Below, piece by piece: positions 14,946 to 21,522 of a DNA stretch of 21,979 bases. The stretch comes from a virus. The notes below the pieces were generated by a model that saw nothing but the letters and a program-made list of their open reading frames with translations, was not told the origin of the DNA and did not search any database. The position numbers and the translations under genes are program-made. The number at the start of each line of letters is the position of its first letter. Positions within the stretch are counted from its first letter, which is position 1. The DNA is taken from positions 1-21,979 of the IMG/VR virus record IMGVR_UViG_3300006028_000039; one strand, 5' to 3'.

Positions 14946-16133
14946 CTACTTGGTAGACCGGCCGGAGGACCTGCGGCTGGAGCCGGAGTCGTCCTCGTCA
15001 TCGGAACTGGAGGCGACGGCCTGACGTTCCTCTTCTGCCTTCTGCCTTTCTTCAAGAATGGTCCGCTCCCACTCCGATCGCGTCATAACGGCCTCGCCGC
15101 CTTCAGCTGACGCAAGAGCCGGAGTTGAGGTCGGGTAGGCCTGCTTGACGTCAATGACGCCACCGGCCGGAGGCGCGGTGCCGACGCCAAGGACCGCGCC
15201 GAACGGCCAGCGAGCCGTAATCGCGGAGCCGGGCTGCATGATCGTGACCGGGTTGACGGTCGCGTAGGCGAGGCGCATTGTCATCCGCATCGCCACGGAG
15301 TCCTGCTGCATCAGGTTCAGGATAACGGCTCCGGCGTCATTCGAGATGACGCCTTCTGTGAACATCTTGAAGCTAATATCGCGCCGGATTCCGATGATCG
15401 ACTTGGAGAAGTCGCCACCGAGCATGATCGCTCCGGTAGTCGGCATAACCCACGAGCCGTTCTTGATCTCCGGGAGCGGGTAGCCGTAGAGCGTCCCGCC
15501 CGGCCCACCGGACATATCCGGCTGGTAGATCGGGATACCCTGCGCGGAGCGGAGGCCGGAGAGCTTCCACTTCATGCCTGGCATGGCCGCGAAGCCATCC
15601 AGGGTATAGCCGGACTGGGCCATCGTCAGGCCGAGCGCGGAAACGTCCTGGCCCAGGTCCACGCCTGTGCCTTCGATGACGGAGTGCCCGGACTTGGTTG
15701 CGCCGACGAATACCGACTCACCCCAGGTCGAAGGCTTGTTGATTCCCCACAGGACGGCCGAGTCGATAAGCGCGCCCACGGCCTCCGTAATGCGAGGCTT
15801 GACCTGGTCCCACAGCGGCACGTCCGCGTCGTCCAGGTACGCTTCCGGGATCGGGACGATACAGGCCAGCTCTTCCACGACCATTACGACGTTCTTCCAC
15901 GCCTGGGCCGAGGTCTGCTTCATGCCGGTGTCGCCGCCAACCCAGTAGGCGACCGGAAGAACGTCAAGAACCGGGAGCCGCTGAGTGTGGGATGAAAGGG
16001 TGGTACGCCCCATGAGCGAGAGCGCGGCCGAAGCCTGGGGCGCTTCCTGAATGATCTCTGTTGCGAGCGGCTGTGGAACGAGCGGGTCAACTCCGGCCGC
16101 TGTGCGGACTACACCCGTATTGTAAGTCGGCAC
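14946..16133 (-). CDS. Major capsid protein, HK97 fold, 395 aa
   Basis: The gene starts with GTG at 16133; GGAAAGG lies about eight bases before it. The N-terminus (residues 1-50) has LATEIIQEAPQASAALSLMG, the usual N-arm. The E-loop/P-domain region contains LPVLDVLPVAYWVGGDTG and WKNVVMVVEELACIVPIPEA (51-98). Then come LWDQVKPRITEAVGALIDSA, YPLPEIKN and a final AYATVNPVTIMQPGSAI (about residues 305-325). These are typical of actinophage capsid subunits. No protease gene is visible nearby. After the fold a charged tail of about 50 residues follows (EWERTILEERQKAEEERQ, then an Asp/Ser/Arg-rich end), which is longer than usual. The gene follows the scaffold across a 41-bp gap. Confidence 0.93.
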   Translation of the reverse strand: MPTYNTGVVRTAAGVDPLVPQPLATEIIQEAPQASAALSLMGRTTLSSHTQRLPVLDVLPVAYWVGGDTGMKQTSAQAWKNVVMVVEELACIVPIPEAYLDDADVPLWDQVKPRITEAVGALIDSAVLWGINKPSTWGESVFVGATKSGHSVIEGTGVDLGQDVSALGLTMAQSGYTLDGFAAMPGMKWKLSGLRSAQGIPIYQPDMSGGPGGTLYGYPLPEIKNGSWVMPTTGAIMLGGDFSKSIIGIRRDISFKMFTEGVISNDAGAVILNLMQQDSVAMRMTMRLAYATVNPVTIMQPGSAITARWPFGAVLGVGTAPPAGGVIDVKQAYPTSTPALASAEGGEAVMTRSEWERTILEERQKAEEERQAVASSSDDEDDSGSSRRSSGRSTK

Positions 16134-16144
16134 TAAATGCCTTT

Positions 16145-16158
16145 CCGCGCAAGCGCGG
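16145..16158 (-). repeat. Small hairpin between scaffold and capsid genes
   Basis: CCGCGC and GCGCGG face each other with a two-base centre, giving a 5-bp stem with a 4-base loop. It lies just before the capsid ribosome site on the minus strand. It could tune or stabilise the capsid transcript, but it is short and chance is possible. Confidence 0.3.
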
Positions 16159-16174
16159 GATTAAGCGCCTGCGG

Positions 16175-16798
16175 CTAGTCTCTCTGATAGAGAGACCGGA
16201 ACCACTCGTCTGAGGTCCGGGGTTCTGCGCCTCCGGACGGAGCGGAGCCAGCTCTCATGGACTCAACCGGGCGTGCGCCGTTCCGGCCCATCCCTGGCTG
16301 CTGGAGAGACTGTTCAGTCCGCTCCCGTACGATCTGATCGGCTCGCGCCTCTGCTAGCTCTGTGGCTCTCGTTTCGATCGCCGCAGCAATAGCGGCTGCC
16401 CTATCATTGATCTCCTCGTCCGTTCCGGTCCCGAGGAAGTCAATAAGCTCTGTAGGCAGGTCATTCGTAGCGGCGGCCATAATCCGCGCGTGGTCGGCTC
16501 GCGCCTCGTCCCGCTCGCGCTTGGCCTCGTCCCGTTCGGCCTGGGCTTTCTCCAGGTCGGTCATTCCTTGCTTCTTCAGTTCCGCGAGTTCCTTTGCGGC
16601 CCTGGAATTCTCCCGCGCCCGGCTCTCATTCTTCCGGGCCATTTCCTTCCAGTGAGCTAGCTCAGCGGCGGTATCCGCTCCACCCTCATCCGTTCCGGTC
16701 AGGGTGTCTGAGCCTTCTGGGTCCGTTCCGGTTCCCTGGCTTCCATCATCGAGCTGTGCCGTTCCGGTTCCAGTCGATTCTGGGGCTGCCTCACTCAT
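16175..16798 (-). CDS. Capsid scaffolding protein, 207 aa
   Basis: The protein has the usual scaffold layout: a disordered acidic Gly/Thr-rich start (residues 1-45), a long charged coiled coil (about 46-105, LAHWKEMARKNESRARENSR and on through KAQAERDEAKRERDEARADH), a middle helix, and a short C-terminus, DEWFRSLYQRD, that would contact capsid subunits. It guides assembly of the capsid shell and is then lost. The ATG at 16798 has AGGGAG eight bases upstream. It sits just before the capsid gene, and a 66-bp gap with possible signals precedes it. Confidence 0.92.
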   Translation of the reverse strand: MSEAAPESTGTGTAQLDDGSQGTGTDPEGSDTLTGTDEGGADTAAELAHWKEMARKNESRARENSRAAKELAELKKQGMTDLEKAQAERDEAKRERDEARADHARIMAAATNDLPTELIDFLGTGTDEEINDRAAAIAAAIETRATELAEARADQIVRERTEQSLQQPGMGRNGARPVESMRAGSAPSGGAEPRTSDEWFRSLYQRD

Positions 16799-16826
16799 CC
16801 GAATTCTCCCTGTACATCTACGCGCG

Positions 16827-16832
16827 ATTATA
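16827..16832 (-). promoter_or_regulatory. Candidate promoter -10 box (TATAAT) before scaffold and capsid
   Basis: The minus strand reads TATAAT, a perfect sigma70-type -10 box, in the only clear non-coding gap of the head module. The best -35 at 17 bases is TTCCTA, a weak match. A start here would give a leader of about 20-25 bases before the scaffold gene. Confidence 0.35.
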
Positions 16833-16840
16833 GACCTTAT

Positions 16841-16861
16841 CCGGGCCGTTAGGAAGCCCGG
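16841..16861 (-). terminator. Hairpin just upstream of the candidate scaffold promoter
   Basis: CCGGGC and GCCCGG (6 bp) face each other across a nine-base loop. On the minus strand this lies right after the 87-aa gene and before the TATAAT box. It could end or slow upstream transcription. No T-tract follows, so the call is weak. Confidence 0.3.
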
Positions 16862-16864
16862 CCG

Positions 16865-17128
16865 TTAGTGGCCCTTAGCCTTGGCGGCTGCCTCCTCTAC
16901 TCCTGGGGCGTGACCCGGCCGGGCTCCGGTCGCGCGCTGATGGAGATTGGAGCAGAGTCCCTTGACGATTCCGGGACTCACATATTTACCAAGCTCCACG
17001 ACGCACCGGTCAAAATCTCCGGGTACGCCCCAGCGGATCTTCGCGGCTCCGGGTCCGTGGGCCCAGTACTCCATGAGCCTCTGGGTGTTCTTAACATCCT
17101 TGGGGCTCGCTTCCCGCCCGGCTACCAT
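16865..17128 (-). CDS. Conserved actinophage-style hypothetical protein, 87 aa
   Basis: The ATG at 17128 overlaps the preceding gene by 7 bp. The protein reads RLMEYWAHGPGAAKIRWGVPG, then DFDRCVVELGKYV, GLCSNLHQRATGARPGHAPG and an Ala/Lys-rich end. The pattern EYW...G.GAxKIRWGxxGDFxRC...GxCxNLHxRxTGxxPGxAP is familiar from small proteins of actinophage head regions, but I know no function. Two cysteines and a histidine could bind metal. It is the last gene before the scaffold gap. Confidence 0.75.
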   Translation of the reverse strand: MVAGREASPKDVKNTQRLMEYWAHGPGAAKIRWGVPGDFDRCVVELGKYVSPGIVKGLCSNLHQRATGARPGHAPGVEEAAAKAKGH

Positions 17129-17454
17129 AACACTGCCTCCACCAGGAGCGGACCGCAGTTAGCGGTCCGGCGTTTATTGAGGACATCCACACAGTCGACC
17201 CGCCACCAGAATGAACCAGTAAGCCCGGTATCGGCAGCAGGCACATCGAACTGTGATATTGACTGGCCCACGTTATCCGGGTCCGATACGACATCCGAGG
17301 AGTAGACCCGGACGGCCGGGTCATCGTCATCAGTATCCCGGCTGGGCTTGGTATACAACTCTGAGGTTATCCCGGTACCGTCGCTAATCTCCGGGAACCG
17401 GGCTGTCACGACAACGTCATTCCCACGCGGGAACACGAGGCCGGTCTGATCCAT
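17122..17454 (-). CDS. Small beta-rich structural protein, 110 aa
   Basis: The ATG at 17454 overlaps the stop of the repeat gene (TAATG) and has a perfect GGAGGTGA upstream. The sequence is strand-rich: GLVFPRGNDVVVTARFPEIS, AVRVYSSDVVSD, QSISQFDVPAADTG, GSFWWRVDCVDVLNKRRTAN and GPLLVEAV. The start, a strand then RGN, resembles the Ig-like N-terminal modules of BppU-type and other virion attachment proteins, a likeness I cannot confirm. It may partner the repeat protein upstream, since the two are translationally coupled. Confidence 0.65.
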   Translation of the reverse strand: MDQTGLVFPRGNDVVVTARFPEISDGTGITSELYTKPSRDTDDDDPAVRVYSSDVVSDPDNVGQSISQFDVPAADTGLTGSFWWRVDCVDVLNKRRTANCGPLLVEAVLW

Positions 17455-20228
17455 TAGGTCACCTCCGCGTGGAGCTTGTCTATCGTTACCCGTCCAGTCA
17501 TAGCGTCCGTCTCAACGCTGGCCGGAGTCCGGCCGACCTCGACATTAGCGGATATACTGGACACGCCTATCGTAACCCGAGGACCGCTGACCACGAATAC
17601 GATAGCAGTTATCTTGTCGGGTAGGGCTCCGGCGACGAACGCAGTAACCGACCCATCCGCAGACGAGGCCGCGACGGCAAGCCCGGAGAGGATGCCCAGG
17701 ACGGTAACATGGCCAGAAGCTCCGGAGGCCGCGAGGCCGGAGCCCGCGAGGACGAGGACGGCCGAGACGGCACCTGACGCCGCTGAACGGGCCGTAGCGG
17801 CTCCGGAGAGCCGTCCGGCGAGTACGACCGTACCGGAGCCGGTAGAGGCCGCTAGGGAGCTTCCGGCGAGGACCCCAGTCAGGCCCATCGTCCCGGCCGC
17901 GAGCGAGGCCGCGACGGAGGATCCAGCCAGCGGCCAGGTTACCGCTCCGGTCTGGATCGCTACCGCGCCGGACCCGGCTGAGGACGAGGCCGCAGAGCCC
18001 GCAATAACTGCCGTCCGGGTTATGGTCCCGGACGCAGAAGTCTGGGCCGTAGCGGAGCCGGAGACGGCTCCCCTGAGCGCTACGGTCCCGGCCGCAGAAG
18101 AGGCCGATGACGCTGAGCCGGCCAGGGCTCCGTTGAGGCTCAGCGTCCCAGAAGCGGATGAGACCGGCAGGGAGGTCCCAGCCACTGGGTAGGTCTGGGC
18201 TCCGCTTACGATCGTGAGCGTGCCAGACCCCTGAGACGTAGTGGCGGATGCTCCCACCATTTGGGAGATGGTGCCCAGCGTTCCTGTAGCTGAGCTAGCC
18301 GAGGCAGAGGAACCCGCCACCACGCCGATTTGCCCTACAGCGCCATTAGCCGCTGAGGAAGTAATTGAAGAACCTGATATCAGGGCTGTCCGGGTAACCG
18401 TCCCATTAGCCGCAGAAGCACACGGAGCCGAACCCGCGATGACTCCATTGAGGCCCATCGTGCCGTTCGCGGACGAGGCGGACGGAGCGGAGGCTGATAT
18501 CACCATCGTCTGGACGATGGACCCGGAGGCCGGAGTGGCATTTAGCGTAAGGCCTGATATCAGGGCCGTCCGGGTTACCGTACCAGCCGCACTAGACGAG
18601 GACGCTCCGGAGCCCGTCACTACCAGCGGACTGAAGTTGCCCGTGGCCGACGAGGACGAGGACCCGGAGCCCGCAATTATGGCGGTCCGGGTAATGGTCC
18701 CGTTCCCGGCCGACGCGGACGGAGCCGAGCCAGCAATGACAGTGTTCCAGGTAATCGTCCCAGAACCAGACGAGGACGACGGAGCCGAGCCCACAAGCGC
18801 GCCCAGAGTGCTGAGCGTCCCGCTCGCCGTCGCGGCCGATGCGCCGGAGCCCGACAGCTGGATCGTCTGCTGAATCAGGACGCCAAGCGTATGGCTTGTG
18901 ACAGACGAGAAACAGGTCATGTTCGGAGCCGTACCCATAAGCCCGGCCGCCATACCAGACCCGTACATGAATGGGTTGGCATTCGAGTCCATAATGCCGT
19001 CAAAGCCAGCCGGTACAAATACCTTGTATGGGGCTCCGGCCGGCACACGAGCCCGGCCGATGAATATCTCATTCGCCAGGGAGGCTGTCAGGGCATTCCA
19101 GCTAATGGCCGTGGAGGCCGTTGTATTGTTCTTGCTTGACTGCTGAGTGCCGTCCCGCGCGAACGTCGATGGATATCCATTATAGAATTCAGCAAAGGTC
19201 GTGTCACAGCTAGTGGACCCAATAGTGGCGCTATAGGTAAAGTTGAGAGTCGTTGCCCCGGTCCCGGTCGATACGCCAATCCAGATATCCTGAGTATGCG
19301 GAGTGCCATTCGTGTCCGTATAGGGACCGGCGACCTTAGTCCAGCCAGAGGTAATCCCGGCCGTATCCGACACACCGCTCATATTGATCGTACTGCTCGC
19401 AGTCTTATGCGCGACGGCCAGGAGCGAGCCGACGTTGCTAACCTGAACTCCCAGCGTTCCCTGGCCGGAAGATCGCGAAACAGAATATGGATAGGCGACG
19501 GGATTAATCAATCCAGCCGGAGGAGTCGTGGACCCACCCTTCCAGCCCATTATGACGCCGCAGTAGACAATGTTAGACGGGAAGGTACAGCTTGAGGTAT
19601 CAGTAAAGACTCCGGCCGTCGAGACTCCGGTGCCGTTTGTGGTTGGCGTAAGATGAGAGGAGACAAAGTGCTGGCTCTGGGAGAAGAATGTATCCGACTG
19701 GCCTATGCCAGTCATATTGGAACTCTTGCTGTAGGTACAGGTACCGGCCGTTGTCATCCAGGTCGCATAAGCCGAGATGATTACTTCATTGGGATCGGTT
19801 GGGGCAGCTGTGGTCGCGACCGATAGCGAGGTCTTGCTGGCCGCCGTAGTCCCACCGCTAAGCGTCCCGCTGATCTCGGGTATCTCGGAGGCCGCGTTGA
19901 ATATCTCATAGACGATCGTCTGGCCGGTCCAGCTCGCATTGTAGGTAAAGCTAGGAGCTGGCTCAGAGGCTCCGGCTATCTTGGTCCAGACCGCGAGCCC
20001 GATCGTACTGGCCGTATTGGCCGCATCATTGCCAACCTGGAAACGGCGGGTCCAGCCAGAGGTCCCGGTGTTCTGGGCCGTGTTGAAGGCTCCGGCCGTC
20101 CCGAACCCGGCCATGACTATTGCTACCAGAAGGTTGCCTGCGGTTGGGGATGGGCCATAGTTGACCGAGCCAGGGCTAGTTCCTCGCGCCCCAGCACCCC
20201 AGCCGATAACCTGCTGATAGAATGTCAT
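17454..20228 (-). CDS. Large repeat-rich virion protein, 924 aa (fibre or head-decoration candidate)
   Basis: The ATG at 20228 overlaps the previous stop (TAATG). Three parts are visible. First, two related beta-sandwich-like domains (about residues 1-235 and 240-457), sharing the series GNLLVAIV / GSLLAVAH, SGWTRRF / SGWTKVA, LAVWTKIAG / IWIGVSTG, PSFTYNASWTG / LNFTYSATIG and YEIFNA / AEFYNG. Second, about 20 tandem 20-residue Ser/Ala/Gly repeats (458-865). Third, a strand-rich tail (866-924, ITAIVFVVSGPRVTIGVSS). There is no signal peptide or membrane segment. The gene lies in the head module between MuF and scaffold, not with the tail tip genes. A capsid-attached fibre or decoration is the best reading; a displaced tail fibre is the alternative. 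Function is inferred only from composition and context. Confidence 0.78.
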   Translation of the reverse strand: MTFYQQVIGWGAGARGTSPGSVNYGPSPTAGNLLVAIVMAGFGTAGAFNTAQNTGTSGWTRRFQVGNDAANTASTIGLAVWTKIAGASEPAPSFTYNASWTGQTIVYEIFNAASEIPEISGTLSGGTTAASKTSLSVATTAAPTDPNEVIISAYATWMTTAGTCTYSKSSNMTGIGQSDTFFSQSQHFVSSHLTPTTNGTGVSTAGVFTDTSSCTFPSNIVYCGVIMGWKGGSTTPPAGLINPVAYPYSVSRSSGQGTLGVQVSNVGSLLAVAHKTASSTINMSGVSDTAGITSGWTKVAGPYTDTNGTPHTQDIWIGVSTGTGATTLNFTYSATIGSTSCDTTFAEFYNGYPSTFARDGTQQSSKNNTTASTAISWNALTASLANEIFIGRARVPAGAPYKVFVPAGFDGIMDSNANPFMYGSGMAAGLMGTAPNMTCFSSVTSHTLGVLIQQTIQLSGSGASAATASGTLSTLGALVGSAPSSSSGSGTITWNTVIAGSAPSASAGNGTITRTAIIAGSGSSSSSATGNFSPLVVTGSGASSSSAAGTVTRTALISGLTLNATPASGSIVQTMVISASAPSASSANGTMGLNGVIAGSAPCASAANGTVTRTALISGSSITSSAANGAVGQIGVVAGSSASASSATGTLGTISQMVGASATTSQGSGTLTIVSGAQTYPVAGTSLPVSSASGTLSLNGALAGSASSASSAAGTVALRGAVSGSATAQTSASGTITRTAVIAGSAASSSAGSGAVAIQTGAVTWPLAGSSVAASLAAGTMGLTGVLAGSSLAASTGSGTVVLAGRLSGAATARSAASGAVSAVLVLAGSGLAASGASGHVTVLGILSGLAVAASSADGSVTAFVAGALPDKITAIVFVVSGPRVTIGVSSISANVEVGRTPASVETDAMTGRVTIDKLHAEVT
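17634..18857 (-). repeat. Array of about twenty 20-residue (60-bp) repeats
   Basis: Within the 924-aa protein the pattern hxGSAxSxSxAxGTxxxxxh recurs about every 20 residues, for example LVGSAPSSSSGSGTITWNTV, IAGSAPSASAGNGTITRTAI and LAGSASSASSAAGTVALRGA. The TRTAxI variant recurs in five or six units, whose DNA shares GTCCGGGT on the plus strand. Two units carry five extra residues (AQTYP and AVTWP). The repeats are diverged at DNA level. Each could form two strands of a beta-solenoid or spiral. Confidence 0.85.
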
Positions 20229-20512
20229 TAGGCCAGCCTAAGCGGAGTCCAGTCAATCCGCCTGATCCGGGCCTGGGAAACTCCTCCCCGCCGCGCGCAG
20301 TCGTGACAGGTAGCTCCCCCGCAGGCGACGATCGCCGCATGAATGCCACAAAGCCAGATCTCCCTGGCGTGGCTCGGAATACCACAGCTCCGCTCATAGA
20401 GGCTCGCCGGAGTCGCGCCGCAGACCGTCTCGTCCTTTCCGGTCCAGGCCCCACAGGGATGCGCGCGAGCCACCCGGAGGTCCGGGACAAGCGGGCTTAT
20501 GGGGTGATCCAT
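20228..20512 (-). CDS. Cys/His-rich putative zinc-binding protein, 94 aa
   Basis: I chose the ATG at 20512, one base after the previous stop; longer in-frame starts give an Arg-rich shadow of the gene before. The protein has seven cysteines (20, 31, 43, 55, 64, 69, 72) and histidines near them, with HPCGAWTG, RSCGIPSH, WLCGIHAA and ACGGATCHDC. Two zinc sites are plausible, and CHDC near the end looks like a zinc knuckle. It lies between two structural genes, and its stop overlaps the repeat gene start (TAATG). Its role is unknown. A structural zinc or nucleic-acid contact are both possible. Confidence 0.65.
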   Translation of the reverse strand: MDHPISPLVPDLRVARAHPCGAWTGKDETVCGATPASLYERSCGIPSHAREIWLCGIHAAIVACGGATCHDCARRGGVSQARIRRIDWTPLRLA

Positions 20513-20513
20513 C

Positions 20514-20978
20514 TTATACCTGGCAGAGGAACCCGATACCGGCCGACCCAGTACCCGCCGCCGCCTGAAGGCTGTCACCGATCGCCGGAGTCCGCGAGGA
20601 CGCGAGGAGGAACGCCGCAATACAGTTCGCGGACGTACCGGAGGCCGCGTCACAGCAGATCCCCCAGTTACAGGTTCCGGGAGCGCTCGTGAACGGTCCC
20701 CAGGTTAGCGAGGCCGTATTGTAGATGACGGACGGCGAGGCCGACGTAGCCAGAGCCGGGCCGTAGGACTGGCGCGCGTAGCCGGTCGATGTAAGGTACT
20801 CATTGATGGATGCGTCGGCCATCGTCAGGGCCGTAGAGCTAAGGACCCCAGACGTGGCCGAGGTCGATAGGGCCATGTAGACCGCGCCAATGGCCGGGCT
20901 CTGCGTCTTACGGAATACGGCCTCAAGGGCCTGCTTCTCCCCGTACTGCATAAGCTGGCCGGCTGAGAGTAGTGGCAT
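20514..20978 (-). CDS. Gp80-like phage structural protein, 154 aa
   Basis: The ATG at 20978 has AGGAGGAG just upstream. The pattern follows a family widespread in actinophages, usually annotated as a tail-fibre or Gp80-like protein: an N-terminal helix (EKQALEAVFRKT), IGAVYMALSTSATSG, EYLTSTGYARQSYGPA, a NTASLTWGPFTSAPG strand, WGICCDAASGTS, and an end IGDSLQAAAGTGSAGIG. It is a beta-rich virion protein of unknown place. Its neighbours suggest it belongs with the large repeat protein in the head module. Confidence 0.72.
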   Translation of the reverse strand: MPLLSAGQLMQYGEKQALEAVFRKTQSPAIGAVYMALSTSATSGVLSSTALTMADASINEYLTSTGYARQSYGPALATSASPSVIYNTASLTWGPFTSAPGTCNWGICCDAASGTSANCIAAFLLASSRTPAIGDSLQAAAGTGSAGIGFLCQV

Positions 20979-20987
20979 TGTCTCCTC

Positions 20988-21257
20988 CTAGACTCGCGTG
21001 AAATTCGACGCGAAGTAATCGGGCTCTATTGCGGTAATGCGATTGATTCCCAGGTCATCGACCCAGGCGACGAGACGCCAGCCGGCATCGTCATCTTCCA
21101 TGTACTGGACCACAGCTCCGTTCTTAAGGTCCAGGGCATGCATTTCGGCTGATAGCTCCTCACCCTTGGCCGCATGACCGTAGCCGGTCCCGGCCGGGTT
21201 ATCGTGCATGAACTCGTCTCCGGGCTCTACAGCCGGAGCCTGTGGCTCTTCAGTCAT
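20988..21257 (-). CDS. Hypothetical protein, 89 aa
   Basis: I chose the ATG at 21257, seven bases after the previous stop, with GGAAGTGAG upstream; an earlier in-frame start at 21314 would overlap the previous gene. The first 45 residues are acidic and disordered. The second half is beta-rich: LDLKNGAVVQYMEDDDAGWR, LVAWVDDLGINRITAIEPDY. This resembles small SH3-like domains, but I cannot assign it. It lies in the block between MuF and scaffold. Confidence 0.65.
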   Translation of the reverse strand: MTEEPQAPAVEPGDEFMHDNPAGTGYGHAAKGEELSAEMHALDLKNGAVVQYMEDDDAGWRLVAWVDDLGINRITAIEPDYFASNFTRV

Positions 21258-21264
21258 AATGCGC

Positions 21265-21522
21265 TCACTTCCAGCTATCTGGGATATCAGCCATCCATCC
21301 ACGGGCCTTAGCAACCCGCTTTATGTAGGCACGGATCTTGGCGTGCTCCTCTGGGGTATTGGGCCGGGCTCGCCCGACAGCCTTGATTGCCGATGCTAGT
21401 GAGTTATCTCCGGTCCTCCTCTCAATGGGGAATCGCGGTGCGTCCGACTGGTTCTGACTTGACGGAGGGAGTGCCCGGCCTTGCCGCTGGAGACGCTTCC
21501 TCTTTTCCAGGTCCGTTGCCAT
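21265..21522 (-). CDS. Small basic helical protein, 85 aa
   Basis: The ATG at 21522 has GGGAG about eight bases upstream. It overlaps the 3' end of the MuF-like gene by 101 bp, in another frame. The start is basic and disordered (EKRKRLQRQGRALPP). The end has helices NSLASAIKAVGRARPNTPEE and HAKIRAYIKRVAKARGWMAD, then IPDSW. The AKIRAYIKRVAKxxGxxxxIPDxW ending recalls short helical segments often found at the ends of phage head proteins and proteases. Here it stands as its own gene. Its role is unknown. Confidence 0.68.
   Translation of the reverse strand: MATDLEKRKRLQRQGRALPPSSQNQSDAPRFPIERRTGDNSLASAIKAVGRARPNTPEEHAKIRAYIKRVAKARGWMADIPDSWK

Noticed and set aside
17634-18857. CRISPR array suggested by regular spacing
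   Set aside because: The period is 60 bp of diverged coding sequence in one open frame, with no identical repeats and unique spacers, and there are no cas genes.
17476-18873. Two long + strand ORFs (238 and 210 codons) opposite the repeat protein
   Set aside because: They are exact antisense shadows of the 20-residue repeat array. The Pro/Ala/Glu-rich translation follows from the complementary codons, and neither has a convincing ribosome site or fold.
20513-20653. Longer start (20653) for the Cys/His-rich protein
   Set aside because: The extra residues are Arg-rich antisense-like text from the Gp80-like gene; the ATG at 20512 directly follows that gene's stop.
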